Shown: piece by piece, positions 17,518 to 27,121 of the stretch
Layout: the number at the start of each line of letters is the position of its first letter
How positions within the stretch are numbered: the stretch's first letter is position 1
NCBI GenBank assembly: GCA_017994635.1
Contig: JAGOKK010000003.1
Coordinates: forward strand, 1 to 60,307
Length of the DNA: 60,307 nt
Source of the DNA: Candidatus Cloacimonadota bacterium
Lineage (GTDB): Bacteria; Cloacimonadota; Cloacimonadia; Cloacimonadales; Cloacimonadaceae
Direction: 5' to 3'
Made by a program: the position numbers and the translations under genes
Notes under the pieces: model-generated
Database searches by the model: none
Told to the model about the DNA's origin: nothing
Seen by the model: the letters and a program-made list of their open reading frames with translations, nothing else

Positions 17518-20316
17518 TTACTTGGATAGTAGCATTTTGCTGGTGACAGCTTTGCCGCTATTCTGTACGCGGACGAAATAGATACCGCTGGATACAGAAT
17601 TACCCTTGGAATCGGTACCATTCCATACCACGCTGTAATTTCCACTGGTCATTTCATTGTTTACCAGAGTGGTGATTTCCTGACCCTTGAGGTTGTAAAC
17701 CTTCACGGTGGTGGGGCCACTGGTGGGTACACTGTAAGAAATGGTGGTGGTAGGATTGAAAGGATTGGGGAAGTTGCTGGCAGCCAGTGTGAGAGCGGGA
17801 TTGAGCTCGCCTTCGATTGAGGTGCCGGTGTAAACGATCGCGCGGATCATCAGCTCACCCTGAGTAAAGGAAGTCCATCCGGAACCCTGGTTGATCACGC
17901 TGTGTCCGTTTGCAGAAGTATCAACGCCGATCAAGGAAGCATTCGGAGTTTCCCTGATTCCCATGTAGAAGCTGCCATCTTCAAACACGTGCTCGCGAGG
18001 AAGCGAGATATAGTTCCATCCGAGTATCACGTTGGCGGCAGGATATTGAACCTGATCAATCTCAGTCCCCGGCATACCATTGGGTCCGTCGTTATCGAAG
18101 AGACGTACAATGATGGAGGAGGTAGAGAGAGTATGCACGTAGATTTTGGCAAACTTCGGAGTTACAGGGCCATTGTAGAAGTTGTGCAATACAGCCATTT
18201 CACGTGATGAACCAACGCTGTAACCCTGTTCGGCAGTGCCATCATCGTAGTATGATTCTCCATGCAGAGAAGGAACGACAAACGCTGTAGCGACGTTGGA
18301 ACCAGAGGATTCGTTTGCATCGTACATTGCAGTTACATAGTAGGTGTGTACTCCGCCTTCTACGTTGTTGTCGGTATAGGTGAGAACTGTAGAGGCAAGT
18401 TCATCGATCATGATGCCATCGCGATATACTCTGTAACCAGTGGTACGGGTATCTCTTACGTTGTTTTGAACATCTACTTTACTCAGTGAGCCTTCCGCAA
18501 AGGTCGGATTCTGAGGCAATTCACCCAGTACATACTCACGGCCAGCAGCGTCAGCCACGTAAACTTTGATGTTCCAGTTCCCCTCGAGTGAGGCAGCATT
18601 CATCAGAGTATCCCAACCGCCGAGGTTCAGCCAATTGCCATAACCATCTACTGTGGGACCGGCATCGATACCAGCAGGATAACCAGCTTGGGTATTGCAA
18701 CGGAAACCAGCCATGATGGATTGTCCAGCAGGAATGGTGTAAGGAGTGGTGAGAACGACTTCATTCCATTGATCCATTACAGGAGAGGTAACTACTTGAT
18801 CCACCATCAGGGTATTGGCGGAGCCTTTCCATACGCGCACTGAGTACTCGCAATTGGCTTCGTGAGGCACAAACTGGATTTTGGTGATATTCATGCCCAC
18901 ATAGGGGTAAATGCTGTTGGTTTCGCCCATGGCATCCCATTTGGCAGCCACGTCAAAATCAGCTGCGGCATTGGTGCCGATCGCGTCATCATTCTCACCG
19001 CAATACTGCAGCCAGCCTTCTTCGCCACCGCCACCGCCAGAACCGGGAGCGTCCCAATTCAGGGTTACGGTGCTGCCACTAACTTCAGCTGTCAGATTTT
19101 CGGGAGCGGCGATAAACACATCGTTGTAGATCTTGAAATCGTCGATCATGTATCCGGTGCCGATGGGGTCGTCGCTGTCGGATTGGAAATACCAGCGGAA
19201 CTTCACGGTCTGGCCGGCATAGTTTGTGATAAAGCCATCCAGAGTGTAGCTCTCAATAGCGGAACTCCACACATCAGGCGCATCGACATACACGTAGTTA
19301 CTGCCCGCAGGGTCATTGTATGGATTACTCATGGCATACCAGGTAGTACCATTATCCGGGGAGATTTCCCATCCCCAATAGTCGAGAACTGCAAGTGGTG
19401 CAGTCGCAGTGTAATCAGGATCCTCAAAATTGCCCATGATCATAAAGTCAGCCCAGATATCGCCACTGGAGGGCAGAGTGATGGAGGGGCTAACCACGTA
19501 GTTCAACATATTGGGATTGTAGGTATTTGAGGCGTTTTGATTCTTCATCACATGAGTAGGTGATGGAGCGGTGGCTTCAGTGGCAATCTGCCACAGGTCT
19601 CCACCCAGGGGAACCAGGCTGGTCCAGGTCATCTGACCGTCATCGGTACCATTATTGGTATATCCACCAAAGGAGATATCATCCACCATAAAACCGAACA
19701 TATTGGGTTGGTCGGCAGTGGCATAGGCGGGGTCAGAAGCGAAAGCGAAACGGATTTTTACGCTTTGGCCCACATAGGCAGAAAGATCGAAAGTAGCATT
19801 TGTCCATGTCGTCACTACTCCACCCCAGGCAGGAATACCAAGGCCTTCGCCATGTTCGCTACCGAAAGCAAAGGAGTTTTGGAAGTGGTAAGCGGGAGTT
19901 CCGTTGATCACGTTCCAGGTCGTGCCACCGTCCGTGGAGATGCGGATGTTGGCAGAATCCCATCCATCCCATTCTTCGTTCACCGCAGGGGTTTCTAGCC
20001 CCAGTCTCATTTTGAAGGATAGCGTAGCATTAGCTGCGCTGAGAGTACGGGCAGGTGTATCCAACACGAGGTATTGATGATCGTAATAACCACCAATGTT
20101 AGCGCCGGATGCCAGGCTGGGATCACCCATCCACCATACGTTTCCTTGAGTGTCGCCCATGGCATAAATATGCCAGTTGTTCGGGCTTTCTGCACCGTCG
20201 AAATGAGTCCAGTCACCCATGCCGGATTCAAAATCTTCATGATACGCCACCACTTCATACGCGAACGCAGAAGTGATCAGCATTACGGCCAATATTACAA
20301 GCCAATGTTTCTTCAT
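17518..20316 (-). CDS. T9SS-exported surface protein with choice-of-anchor J and FN3 domains
   Basis: A 932-residue secreted protein. A signal peptide (MKKHWLVILAVMLITSAFA) is followed by jelly-roll, choice-of-anchor-J-like units (EDFESGMGDWTHFDG near 28 and a second near 235-400, each with FMVDDISFGGY or YMIDDFKIYND). A Gly-rich linker (about 430) follows an FN3-like segment (PENLTAEVSGSTVTLNWDAP); more FN3 follows at about 640 (GYRVYRDGIMIDEL). The last 85 residues are a T9SS type A sorting domain: NFPNPFNPTTTISY, VYNLKGQEITTLVN, VVWNGTDSKGNSVSSGIYFVR. Inferred role: cell-surface adhesin or polymer-binding protein exported through the outer membrane by T9SS. AAGGAGGA stands just before the ATG. 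Flanked by a promoter candidate and a clear terminator, so it is a single-gene unit. Confidence 0.88.
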   Translation of the reverse strand: MKKHWLVILAVMLITSAFAYEVVAYHEDFESGMGDWTHFDGAESPNNWHIYAMGDTQGNVWWMGDPSLASGANIGGYYDHQYLVLDTPARTLSAANATLSFKMRLGLETPAVNEEWDGWDSANIRISTDGGTTWNVINGTPAYHFQNSFAFGSEHGEGLGIPAWGGVVTTWTNATFDLSAYVGQSVKIRFAFASDPAYATADQPNMFGFMVDDISFGGYTNNGTDDGQMTWTSLVPLGGDLWQIATEATAPSPTHVMKNQNASNTYNPNMLNYVVSPSITLPSSGDIWADFMIMGNFEDPDYTATAPLAVLDYWGWEISPDNGTTWYAMSNPYNDPAGSNYVYVDAPDVWSSAIESYTLDGFITNYAGQTVKFRWYFQSDSDDPIGTGYMIDDFKIYNDVFIAAPENLTAEVSGSTVTLNWDAPGSGGGGGEEGWLQYCGENDDAIGTNAAADFDVAAKWDAMGETNSIYPYVGMNITKIQFVPHEANCEYSVRVWKGSANTLMVDQVVTSPVMDQWNEVVLTTPYTIPAGQSIMAGFRCNTQAGYPAGIDAGPTVDGYGNWLNLGGWDTLMNAASLEGNWNIKVYVADAAGREYVLGELPQNPTFAEGSLSKVDVQNNVRDTRTTGYRVYRDGIMIDELASTVLTYTDNNVEGGVHTYYVTAMYDANESSGSNVATAFVVPSLHGESYYDDGTAEQGYSVGSSREMAVLHNFYNGPVTPKFAKIYVHTLSTSSIIVRLFDNDGPNGMPGTEIDQVQYPAANVILGWNYISLPREHVFEDGSFYMGIRETPNASLIGVDTSANGHSVINQGSGWTSFTQGELMIRAIVYTGTSIEGELNPALTLAASNFPNPFNPTTTISYSVPTSGPTTVKVYNLKGQEITTLVNNEMTSGNYSVVWNGTDSKGNSVSSGIYFVRVQNSGKAVTSKMLLSK

Positions 20317-20429
20317 CGATCCTCCTTATCAGATCATAAGTTATTTCACATTATACTGTATTCATGCTACCGTCTGCCCCACGATCAGCCGCGTATACAA
20401 ACGGATTTGAATATATTACCACTGAAGGC

Positions 20430-20458
20430 ATGCAAAACAGCTTCCAATTTCTTGTCAA
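20430..20458 (-). promoter_or_regulatory. Candidate promoter for the T9SS surface protein gene
   Basis: On the minus strand TTGACA (20458-20453) and TTGCAT (20435-20430) are separated by exactly 17 bases, about 115 bases before the ATG at 20316. The -35 is perfect, the -10 weak. A perfect TATAAT without a matching -35 lies closer (20355-20350) and could be the true -10. Confidence 0.35.
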
Positions 20459-20492
20459 TCTATTTTTGGACAGCATTGTCACAGATAAATAA

Positions 20493-22646
20493 TCAAGTAT
20501 ACTGCAGCCTGTAAAGATCGTAGTACAATCCCTTCTTATCCAGCAGCTCAAAGTGCGATCCTTCCTCCACGATGCGTCCCTTATGCAGCACCAGGATCCG
20601 GTCAACGTGCTGGATCGTGGACAACCGGTGGGCGATGATGATCGAGGTGCGTCCTTTGATGATCTTTTCCAGTGCATCCTGAATCAGGATCTCGGTCTCG
20701 GTATCGATGTTGCTGGTGGCTTCATCCAGGATAAAGATCGATGGATCATAGGCCAATACTCTGGCAAAAGCGATCAATTGCCGTTGTCCGGTGGATAGCG
20801 TGGCACCTCTTTCCATCACTGGTTCGTCGTACTTACCCGGTAGGTTTTGGATAAACTTATCGGCGTTTACATACTTTGCTACCTGCTGTACTTGCTCACG
20901 GCTGAGTTTGCTGTTATTCAGAGCGATGTTATCATGAATGTTGCCGCTGAAGATGAAGACATCCTGCTGCACAATACCCACATTTGATCTGATGTCGGAC
21001 AGAGCGTAGTTTTCCAGGCGTTTGCCATCGATGCGGATCTGCCCTTTTTGATATGGATACATGCCCAAAATCAGGTTTACGATCGAGGTTTTACCGCTGC
21101 CAGTATGTCCTACTAGGGCAATCTTTTCGCCTGGTTTGATCCTCAGATTGATGTCTTTCAGTACCCATTCTTCGTTATTATAGGCCAGCCAGAGGTTTTC
21201 AAATTCGATCTCGCCTTCCAGCTTCTGGTTGGTGGCCTTATCTTCCCGGTAGTCATCAGCTTTCTGGTCCATCAGGTCAAAGATGCGTTCTGCTCCAGCC
21301 AGCGCACCTTGCAACACGTTAAACTTCTCGCTGAAGTCGTTGATAGGTTCAAAGAGCTTGTGTACGTATGCCGTGAAGGCCATCAGCAGACCGATCGTGA
21401 TGGCATTATGCAGGATCTGTCCACCTCCGTACCAAATGATCATCGCCACGGCGATTTGGGAGGAAACATGGATGATGGGGCGGAAGAAGGCAAAGAGCTT
21501 TAGCTGCTTCATCGATGTAAGGAAATAGGTGTGATTGATGCTGGAAAATTCATCCCGTTTGTGACTGTATTGATTGAAGAGCTGGATGATCTTTTGTCCT
21601 GCTATATGCTCGGCCAGAGTCGCGTTTAGCTGTGCCAGATGCTTTCTTACTTCACGGTAGATCACTCTGGTCTTGCTACGATACACTGAGATCACCCACA
21701 CCAGGGCTGGTAAAATCGCCATGCTCACCAGAGCCAGTTGCCAATTCAACACTAGCATCAGGATCACGATTGCGATCACGACTATCACATCCTGCACGAT
21801 TGTGATCACACCCGATGCCAGCATTTCGTCGATGGCGCGGATGTCGTTTGTAACCCTGGTCACCAATCTGCCCACGGGGTTCTGATCAAAATACTTGGTT
21901 GGCATCTTTTGCATGTGCTCAAAAACATCGTGACGCAGGTCGTTCATCGCTTTCTGCGAGAAAGTAGTGGTCAGCACGGCCTGTGTGTAACCGCAGATAA
22001 AACGGATCAAAATGATCCCGAAATACAGCAGAGCCAAAAGCAGTAGCGCATTTGAGGAATCTTTGCGCACTTGCAGACGATCCAGCCGGGGCAGAGAGAG
22101 CATTTGCTCCCTGGCCACGGCGATTTTGCCGCCACCGATCCGGAAGAAACCGGAAAGCTCGCTAATTCCATCCTCAGGATTGGGATCCATTACCAGATGT
22201 TTATTCAAGATCTCCAGATTCTGCGGATTATCATCCACCAGGAAGACAGAATGCGGGCTCAAGATGCCCTGCTCTTCCAGCAGCCTTATATCTCTTACTT
22301 CCATCTTCTGTTTATCGGCGGATGAGATCACTACATAGTGGATGCCGTTGCTGGTATATTCCTTGAACCCTAGTACCTTATTGCGGGTCATAAAGCTCTG
22401 ATACAGTGCTTTATCCGCGAAAATAGCGATGGATTTGTCGGAAACTATGTGATCATCGATTGCAGAACGCTGAATCAAGGGCAAAACAAGCTCCGCCACA
22501 GTCACCAGCATCAGCACAAAGAAGGATATGATTACCCATTTGAGGTAGGGTTTCAGATAATGAGCCATCCTGCCATAGAGTCTGCGATCGTAGATTTTGC
22601 CTTTCAGATCGTCGCTGGTAAAGCCGCCACCATGTCCGTGCATCAT
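20493..22646 (-). CDS. Heterodimeric ABC exporter subunit with long extracytoplasmic insert
   Basis: A 717-residue exporter half with six predicted membrane helices and a C-terminal ATPase: Walker A GHTGSGKTS, Q-loop GIVQQDVFIFSG, signature LSTGQRQ, Walker B IFILDEATSNID with the catalytic Glu, and a switch His in IIIAHRL. About 130 extra residues (roughly 65-195) sit between helices 1 and 2, where the partner has about 20; this stretch is soluble and would face the periplasm. The N-terminus is His/Gly rich (MMHGHGGG). It overlaps the upstream partner by 4 bases (ATGA). The LSTGQ signature is divergent while Walker B is intact, the pattern of the catalytic chain in TM287/288-type asymmetric exporters. 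Substrate unknown: drug, lipid or peptide. Confidence 0.9.
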   Translation of the reverse strand: MMHGHGGGFTSDDLKGKIYDRRLYGRMAHYLKPYLKWVIISFFVLMLVTVAELVLPLIQRSAIDDHIVSDKSIAIFADKALYQSFMTRNKVLGFKEYTSNGIHYVVISSADKQKMEVRDIRLLEEQGILSPHSVFLVDDNPQNLEILNKHLVMDPNPEDGISELSGFFRIGGGKIAVAREQMLSLPRLDRLQVRKDSSNALLLLALLYFGIILIRFICGYTQAVLTTTFSQKAMNDLRHDVFEHMQKMPTKYFDQNPVGRLVTRVTNDIRAIDEMLASGVITIVQDVIVVIAIVILMLVLNWQLALVSMAILPALVWVISVYRSKTRVIYREVRKHLAQLNATLAEHIAGQKIIQLFNQYSHKRDEFSSINHTYFLTSMKQLKLFAFFRPIIHVSSQIAVAMIIWYGGGQILHNAITIGLLMAFTAYVHKLFEPINDFSEKFNVLQGALAGAERIFDLMDQKADDYREDKATNQKLEGEIEFENLWLAYNNEEWVLKDINLRIKPGEKIALVGHTGSGKTSIVNLILGMYPYQKGQIRIDGKRLENYALSDIRSNVGIVQQDVFIFSGNIHDNIALNNSKLSREQVQQVAKYVNADKFIQNLPGKYDEPVMERGATLSTGQRQLIAFARVLAYDPSIFILDEATSNIDTETEILIQDALEKIIKGRTSIIIAHRLSTIQHVDRILVLHKGRIVEEGSHFELLDKKGLYYDLYRLQYT

Positions 22647-24400
22647 GATTCCACCTCCTCATCCTCCAGTTTGGCACGAATGCGCTGTTTCTCAAACAGG
22701 TCGTGATAGATGCCGCCTGCACGCAGTAGGGAGGTGTGGTTGCCGCGTTCTTTGATCACGGCATCGGTAAGCACGATGATCTTGTCAGCGTGCTGGATGG
22801 AAGATATCCGGTGGGCGATGATGATCGTCGTTTTGCCCCTTCTGGCCTCGATCAAACGTTCCAGGATCTGGCGTTCGGTCTTGGTATCCACGGCAGATAG
22901 GGCATCGTCCAGGATCAGTACCTGAGGATTGGTGAGCAGAGCACGGGAGATCGCCACGCGCTGTTTTTGCCCACCTGAGAGCGTTATCCCGCGCTCTCCG
23001 ACCATAGTCTCAAACTGCTGGTCAAATTCCATTATCTCTTCGTAAACGCTGGCAATCCGCGCGGCTTCGTACACATCCTCCAACGCGGCTTCAGGATTGC
23101 CCAGGCGGATGTTGTTGGCAATGGTATCGCTAAAGAGGAAGATATCCTGCGGCACCAGCACCAGATCACGCCGCAACACCTCCAGAGGAATGTGGCTGAT
23201 TTCGTGATCATCGATGTAAATGCTATTCGCGGGGGGATTGTATATGCGCACGAAAAGCTCGATCAAACTGGTCTTGCCACAGCCTGTGGGGCCAACGATA
23301 GCCAGGGTCTCTCCAGCTTCCACATTCAAGGAGATGTCCTTAAAAATGATCGGCAGATCATCGGCATAACGGAAGCGCAGGTCTTTCACCGTGAATTTTC
23401 CAGCAAGCTCTTTGAAATTGGGATTTGCCTGCTTGTCGTCGATCTCCGGGACCTCGCTGAAGATATCGTTCAAACGGTTCAGCGACGCCGTGCCACGTTG
23501 ATACATATCCACGATCCAGCCAATGGCGATCATGGGCCACACAAGCATGCCCAGATACTGGAAGAATGCGATGAAACCCCCGATCGTGATGTCACCTCGG
23601 ATGGCGGAGCGACCGCCAAAATAAAGGGTGATGATCATCGAACAGGCGATGATGAAACCTTGGAAGGGATGGAAGAACCCTGCGATCCTGGCCATGGAGA
23701 TGTTTTGCTTCACAAACTCATCGGAAACCTCGTCCACTTTGGCCAATTCCGCCTTTTCCTGATTGAAGGCCTTCACGATGCGAATACCCGATATGCTTTC
23801 TTGGATTTTTCCGCTCAATGAGGCAAAGCTGGCTTGTACCAGGGCAAACTTTTTGTGCAACTGCTTGCCGAAGAAGGCAATCGTGACCGAAAGAATCGGC
23901 ATCGGGATAATGGCAAGCAGGGTTAGGCGAAAATCAATTGAGATCATGAACGAGAAACTGGCAATGGTCATAAACACAATGTCCATGGCAGCGATCAGTC
24001 CCATGCCAAAGAGCATCCTTACGGCATTCAGATCATTCGTGGCATAGGCCATCAGATCCCCGGTCTTGCTATGATTAAAGAAATTCTGTGAGAGCTTGAG
24101 CAGATGATTGTAAAAATCCTGCCGCAAGCTCTTCTCGATGCGGTGCGAATTGCCAATGATGAGGACGCGCCAGAAATAACGCAGTACCATCACGGCAATG
24201 GACAGAGCAAAAATGATTAAGCCGACCCAGAGGAGGCCCTTTTCGTCAATGGTTCGGTTCTGAATGCTGTCGATGGCATATTGCATTACCTTAGGCATGG
24301 CCAATTGAACCACATCCACGAGGATGAGCATTACTATGCCGCCGCCGATTTGTGCGTAGCTTTTCTTCAGATAGGGAAGAATAGCGTCGAAAGTTCGCAT
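22643..24400 (-). CDS. Heterodimeric ABC exporter subunit with degenerate Walker B
   Basis: A 585-residue exporter half: six membrane helices (residues about 15-290), then an ATPase with Walker A GPTGCGKTS, Q-loop VLVPQDIFLFSD, canonical signature LSGGQKQR, Walker B VLILDDALSAVD and switch His IIIAHRI. The residue after the Walker B Asp is Asp instead of the catalytic Glu. Together with the partner's LSTGQ signature this predicts one active ATP site (partner Walker A/B with this LSGGQ) and one degenerate site, the established pattern for heterodimeric exporters. First gene of a two-gene unit; AAAGGA stands about 9 bases ahead of the ATG. It is divergent from the cobalamin module. A TTGACA hexamer on the minus strand at 24502-24497 may be part of its promoter, with no clear -10. 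Confidence 0.9.
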   Translation of the reverse strand: MRTFDAILPYLKKSYAQIGGGIVMLILVDVVQLAMPKVMQYAIDSIQNRTIDEKGLLWVGLIIFALSIAVMVLRYFWRVLIIGNSHRIEKSLRQDFYNHLLKLSQNFFNHSKTGDLMAYATNDLNAVRMLFGMGLIAAMDIVFMTIASFSFMISIDFRLTLLAIIPMPILSVTIAFFGKQLHKKFALVQASFASLSGKIQESISGIRIVKAFNQEKAELAKVDEVSDEFVKQNISMARIAGFFHPFQGFIIACSMIITLYFGGRSAIRGDITIGGFIAFFQYLGMLVWPMIAIGWIVDMYQRGTASLNRLNDIFSEVPEIDDKQANPNFKELAGKFTVKDLRFRYADDLPIIFKDISLNVEAGETLAIVGPTGCGKTSLIELFVRIYNPPANSIYIDDHEISHIPLEVLRRDLVLVPQDIFLFSDTIANNIRLGNPEAALEDVYEAARIASVYEEIMEFDQQFETMVGERGITLSGGQKQRVAISRALLTNPQVLILDDALSAVDTKTERQILERLIEARRGKTTIIIAHRISSIQHADKIIVLTDAVIKERGNHTSLLRAGGIYHDLFEKQRIRAKLEDEEVES

Positions 24401-24580
24401 GTTTTTATGTCCTTTTACTAATCTGATACACGGGATTACGAGACCGCTGGGCTTAGAATCCTAACGATTTTGCCAAGCTCTGAGTTTGCTGCTTTTTGTC
24501 AATTGCTTTTATGCCATACGAAGGCTATGATGGGCAGAGAAATCATTGACAAAAACAGGTAACAAGAAAAGGTTGCATTC

Positions 24581-24808
24581 GTGACTTGATGGTGCTATAC
24601 ACAGGTAATAGGGAATTCGTGAAACGAAGCGGCCTCCGCCACTGTATGCAGCATAAAGGTTTGCCGTGTCACTGTCATTTATCTGACGGGAAGGCAGGGC
24701 ATCGGCCAGGAATGGTCAAACCGCTGTGAGCCAGGAAACCTGCCAACAAGTAAGGAGCTATCCCGCGGAGTGCGGGAGGTAGGCTCGAAGCAGTTCATCT
24801 CAGGTCAC
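24581..24808 (+). promoter_or_regulatory. Cobalamin riboswitch 1, ahead of the BtuB-like receptor
   Basis: The conserved core of the adenosylcobalamin aptamer is readable in order: GGTGC, AATAGGGAA, GTGAAAC, CCGCCACTGTATGC, GTGTCACTG, GACGGGAAGGC and the B12 box GCCAGGAAACCTGCC at 24730-24744. The whole is closed by a 9-bp P1 helix, GTGACTTGA (24581-24589) with TCAGGTCAC (24800-24808), including one G-U pair. A variable side hairpin TCCCGCGGAGTGCGGGA lies at 24761-24777. The aptamer core is almost identical to copy 2 at 27122. Upstream, 24401-24580 holds opposing TTGACA hexamers (24497-24502 minus, 24547-24552 plus) and nothing else. Confidence 0.95.
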
Positions 24809-24830
24809 AACTATACAGTATGAGGTGAAC
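24793..24830 (+). promoter_or_regulatory. Shine-Dalgarno-sequestering helix of riboswitch 1
   Basis: GTTCATCTC (24793-24801) can pair over nine bases (one G-U) with GAGGTGAAC (24822-24830), which contains the ribosome site 2 bases before ATG 24833. The 5' arm shares its last two bases with the P1 strand of the aptamer, so P1 closure and the sequestering helix interact. This is the form of a translational expression platform; there is no T-run for transcription termination. The same two 9-mers recur in copy 2. Confidence 0.7.
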
Positions 24831-24832
24831 AA

Positions 24833-27043
24833 ATGAGACACAACACACGGCTACGCAGCTCGTTATGGGGGGTGGCTACCCGGATTATGCCCCCTGGGAT
24901 TTCTTGCGGTCCAGGTATAATGCTGATTGCTCTGCTAATGATTAGCGGATTGCCACTATTCGCCAGACAGATCGAGATCAGGATATTGAATACAGATCTT
25001 GAGCCGTTGGCCAATGTACGGGTGCTGGATTCCGATTCAGTGAAGCACAGTGATGAAGAGGGTCTGGTACAGCTACATGTAGATGGTGCCCAGAAGCAAT
25101 TTTCCCTACTCGGATACGAAGATCAGCGCCTGACGCTTTCCCAGATAATGGACTTGCAGGTGATCATGCAGCGCAAGGAATTGCATTATCCCACTATTCG
25201 AGTGCGGGAGCTGGAATATCGCAATCCCATCCCGGCGTTGGATGCAAAACTGATCCATCCAGATACCAATTCCGCGGCAGGCAGCACTTCGGATTTGCTG
25301 CTCACGAGCAGTTCCTTTAGTTCTTCAGATACCCGATTGATGGGTGAAGCTCAGACCATTTCGCTACTGGGGTCCTTCTCCCGCCACACCCTGGTGATGC
25401 TGGATGGCGTTGCTCTCAATGCTGCGGGTGAAGCTTTTGATTTTAGCAAGATTCCCATATCGCAGATAGAACGTATCGAGATCGTAAAGGGGAATGCTTC
25501 TGCGTATGGTGGATCAGCAGCGGTCGGCGGGATTGTAAACATCGTTAGCAAGAGTCCCGTGCGAGCCCATAGCCTGGATCTGGGTGTAAAAGGGACTTTC
25601 GGATCCTTTGATCTCCAGCGGCAGCAGTATCAGCTATCATTGCAGCGGGCGGCCTGGGCTTTTACCCTGGATTATGATCATTACTATGCTCGCAACGATT
25701 TTTCCTATAATGCCTGGTGGGATCCCGATACCTCTTACCGTCGCAACCATAATGCTAAAAAGGCGGACAATATCTTCTTCAAAGGAACTTATGAACAGGG
25801 TAGGAGTCGATTTGAGTACAGCCTGAATCAAGGCTCATTCATCCGCCAGTTGCCGGGTCCGATAAACTTTACCGATATCTACGACGATTCCCGTATGAGC
25901 GGAAGCCACTGGTATCATCATGGGGCATATACCATACAAGGGGATCAAGTGATGGGCGAAGTGAAAGTCTTTCATCACAGCGATGGCAGCGCATTTCGCA
26001 ATCTGGCTTCCTCCAATCCCATCTATCAAAGCCACTACGCTCAAAGGCAGACCAACTATGGCGGACAGGTTAGAACTACCTTCTATTATCGGCAGAGCCA
26101 CTTGGAAGGCGTCACGGAATACAAAACTATGGATTATCGCTTTATCCAGCACGATCAACATAGTGAAGTACGGGGCAGCCGGGATAATCTGGCCGTTGGT
26201 CTGCGCGCGGCGCAAAAGTATGCGATCCACATCGTGAATGCCGATACCAGACTGTCGCTCCGCAGGGATTGGGCAGAGGATACTGCTCATGATACTTGGC
26301 GTATGGAACACGGTTTCAGCTATGAAAGCGAGGTGAAATACAGCCTTAGCGGCAGCCTCGGCACCGGATTTTCTTTGCCCTCTTTGTACGATATGTACTG
26401 GATAGGAGATAGCGAGACGCAGGGAAATCCGGATCTGAAGAGCGAAAAATCATGGGGCTATCACGTAAACGCAGGTCTGGAGCATCCTGGATGGAAACTA
26501 AGCGCGGCATATTATAATAGCGAGATAGAGGATCTCATCCAATGGCGGCAGATATTTCTTTTTGGCAGCAAGTGGAAACCCTTTAATGTGGGCAAAGCGA
26601 AGATCAGAAACTATGAAGTGGAAGCCTTTTGGCAGCCACATAGACTGCTGTCCATGAAAGGCGGGGTCACATTTACAGAAGCCAAAGACTATTCCAGGGC
26701 AGCAGACGGCAGCCCCTCGGCTAGCTATGGCAAGTTTCTGAGCTACACGCCAAAGCAAAAGGCACAGATTGCACTGAAGATCGCCGATGAACAGCGAGCT
26801 TGCACTCTCTCGTGGAGCTACACGGGCGAGCAATTCAGCACTGCAGATAATCTGATCGATCCCTTGCCGGGTTTTTCCAATCTGGATTTAGATCTGCTCA
26901 GAAAGTTCCGGATTGCAGACTGGGAACTGGGAGTACAGGCAGGGCTAAGTAACCTGCTGAACGAACGTTATGAGATTTATGCCTACATTCCCCAACCGGG
27001 TTTTAATTGGAGCTTGAAACTCAGCTTGAACTACAATATCTGA
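24833..27043 (+). CDS. BtuB-like TonB-dependent cobalamin receptor
   Basis: A 736-residue outer-membrane receptor. The N-terminus is unusual: about 28 polar residues precede the hydrophobic signal core (IMLIALLMISGLPLFA), then a short carboxypeptidase-regulatory-like domain (IEIRILNTDLEPLANVRVLD), a plug (LMGEAQTISLLG, LVMLDGVALN, IERIEIVKGNASAYGGSAAVGGIVNIVS) and a 22-strand-type barrel ending with NLLNERYEIYAYIPQPG. The start is supported by GAGGTGAAC, shared with the next riboswitch-controlled gene. The upstream cobalamin riboswitch fixes the likely substrate as cobalamin or a corrinoid, which protein sequence alone could not. No TonB box is evident to me. It precedes the riboswitch-controlled propeller gene. 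Confidence 0.9.
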   Translation: MRHNTRLRSSLWGVATRIMPPGISCGPGIMLIALLMISGLPLFARQIEIRILNTDLEPLANVRVLDSDSVKHSDEEGLVQLHVDGAQKQFSLLGYEDQRLTLSQIMDLQVIMQRKELHYPTIRVRELEYRNPIPALDAKLIHPDTNSAAGSTSDLLLTSSSFSSSDTRLMGEAQTISLLGSFSRHTLVMLDGVALNAAGEAFDFSKIPISQIERIEIVKGNASAYGGSAAVGGIVNIVSKSPVRAHSLDLGVKGTFGSFDLQRQQYQLSLQRAAWAFTLDYDHYYARNDFSYNAWWDPDTSYRRNHNAKKADNIFFKGTYEQGRSRFEYSLNQGSFIRQLPGPINFTDIYDDSRMSGSHWYHHGAYTIQGDQVMGEVKVFHHSDGSAFRNLASSNPIYQSHYAQRQTNYGGQVRTTFYYRQSHLEGVTEYKTMDYRFIQHDQHSEVRGSRDNLAVGLRAAQKYAIHIVNADTRLSLRRDWAEDTAHDTWRMEHGFSYESEVKYSLSGSLGTGFSLPSLYDMYWIGDSETQGNPDLKSEKSWGYHVNAGLEHPGWKLSAAYYNSEIEDLIQWRQIFLFGSKWKPFNVGKAKIRNYEVEAFWQPHRLLSMKGGVTFTEAKDYSRAADGSPSASYGKFLSYTPKQKAQIALKIADEQRACTLSWSYTGEQFSTADNLIDPLPGFSNLDLDLLRKFRIADWELGVQAGLSNLLNERYEIYAYIPQPGFNWSLKLSLNYNI

Positions 27044-27121
27044 TTTCAGATCATATTGCGCATGGATTGTGGATACATGGAAATCCTTGACACAATTTCC
27101 ATGCCAGATAAAGATACTCAT

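Noticed and set aside
17518-20316. Open frames on the opposite strand of the T9SS surface protein (for example 18862-19530)
   Set aside because: They mirror the coding strand's codon pattern, have no ribosome site and no recognisable protein feature.
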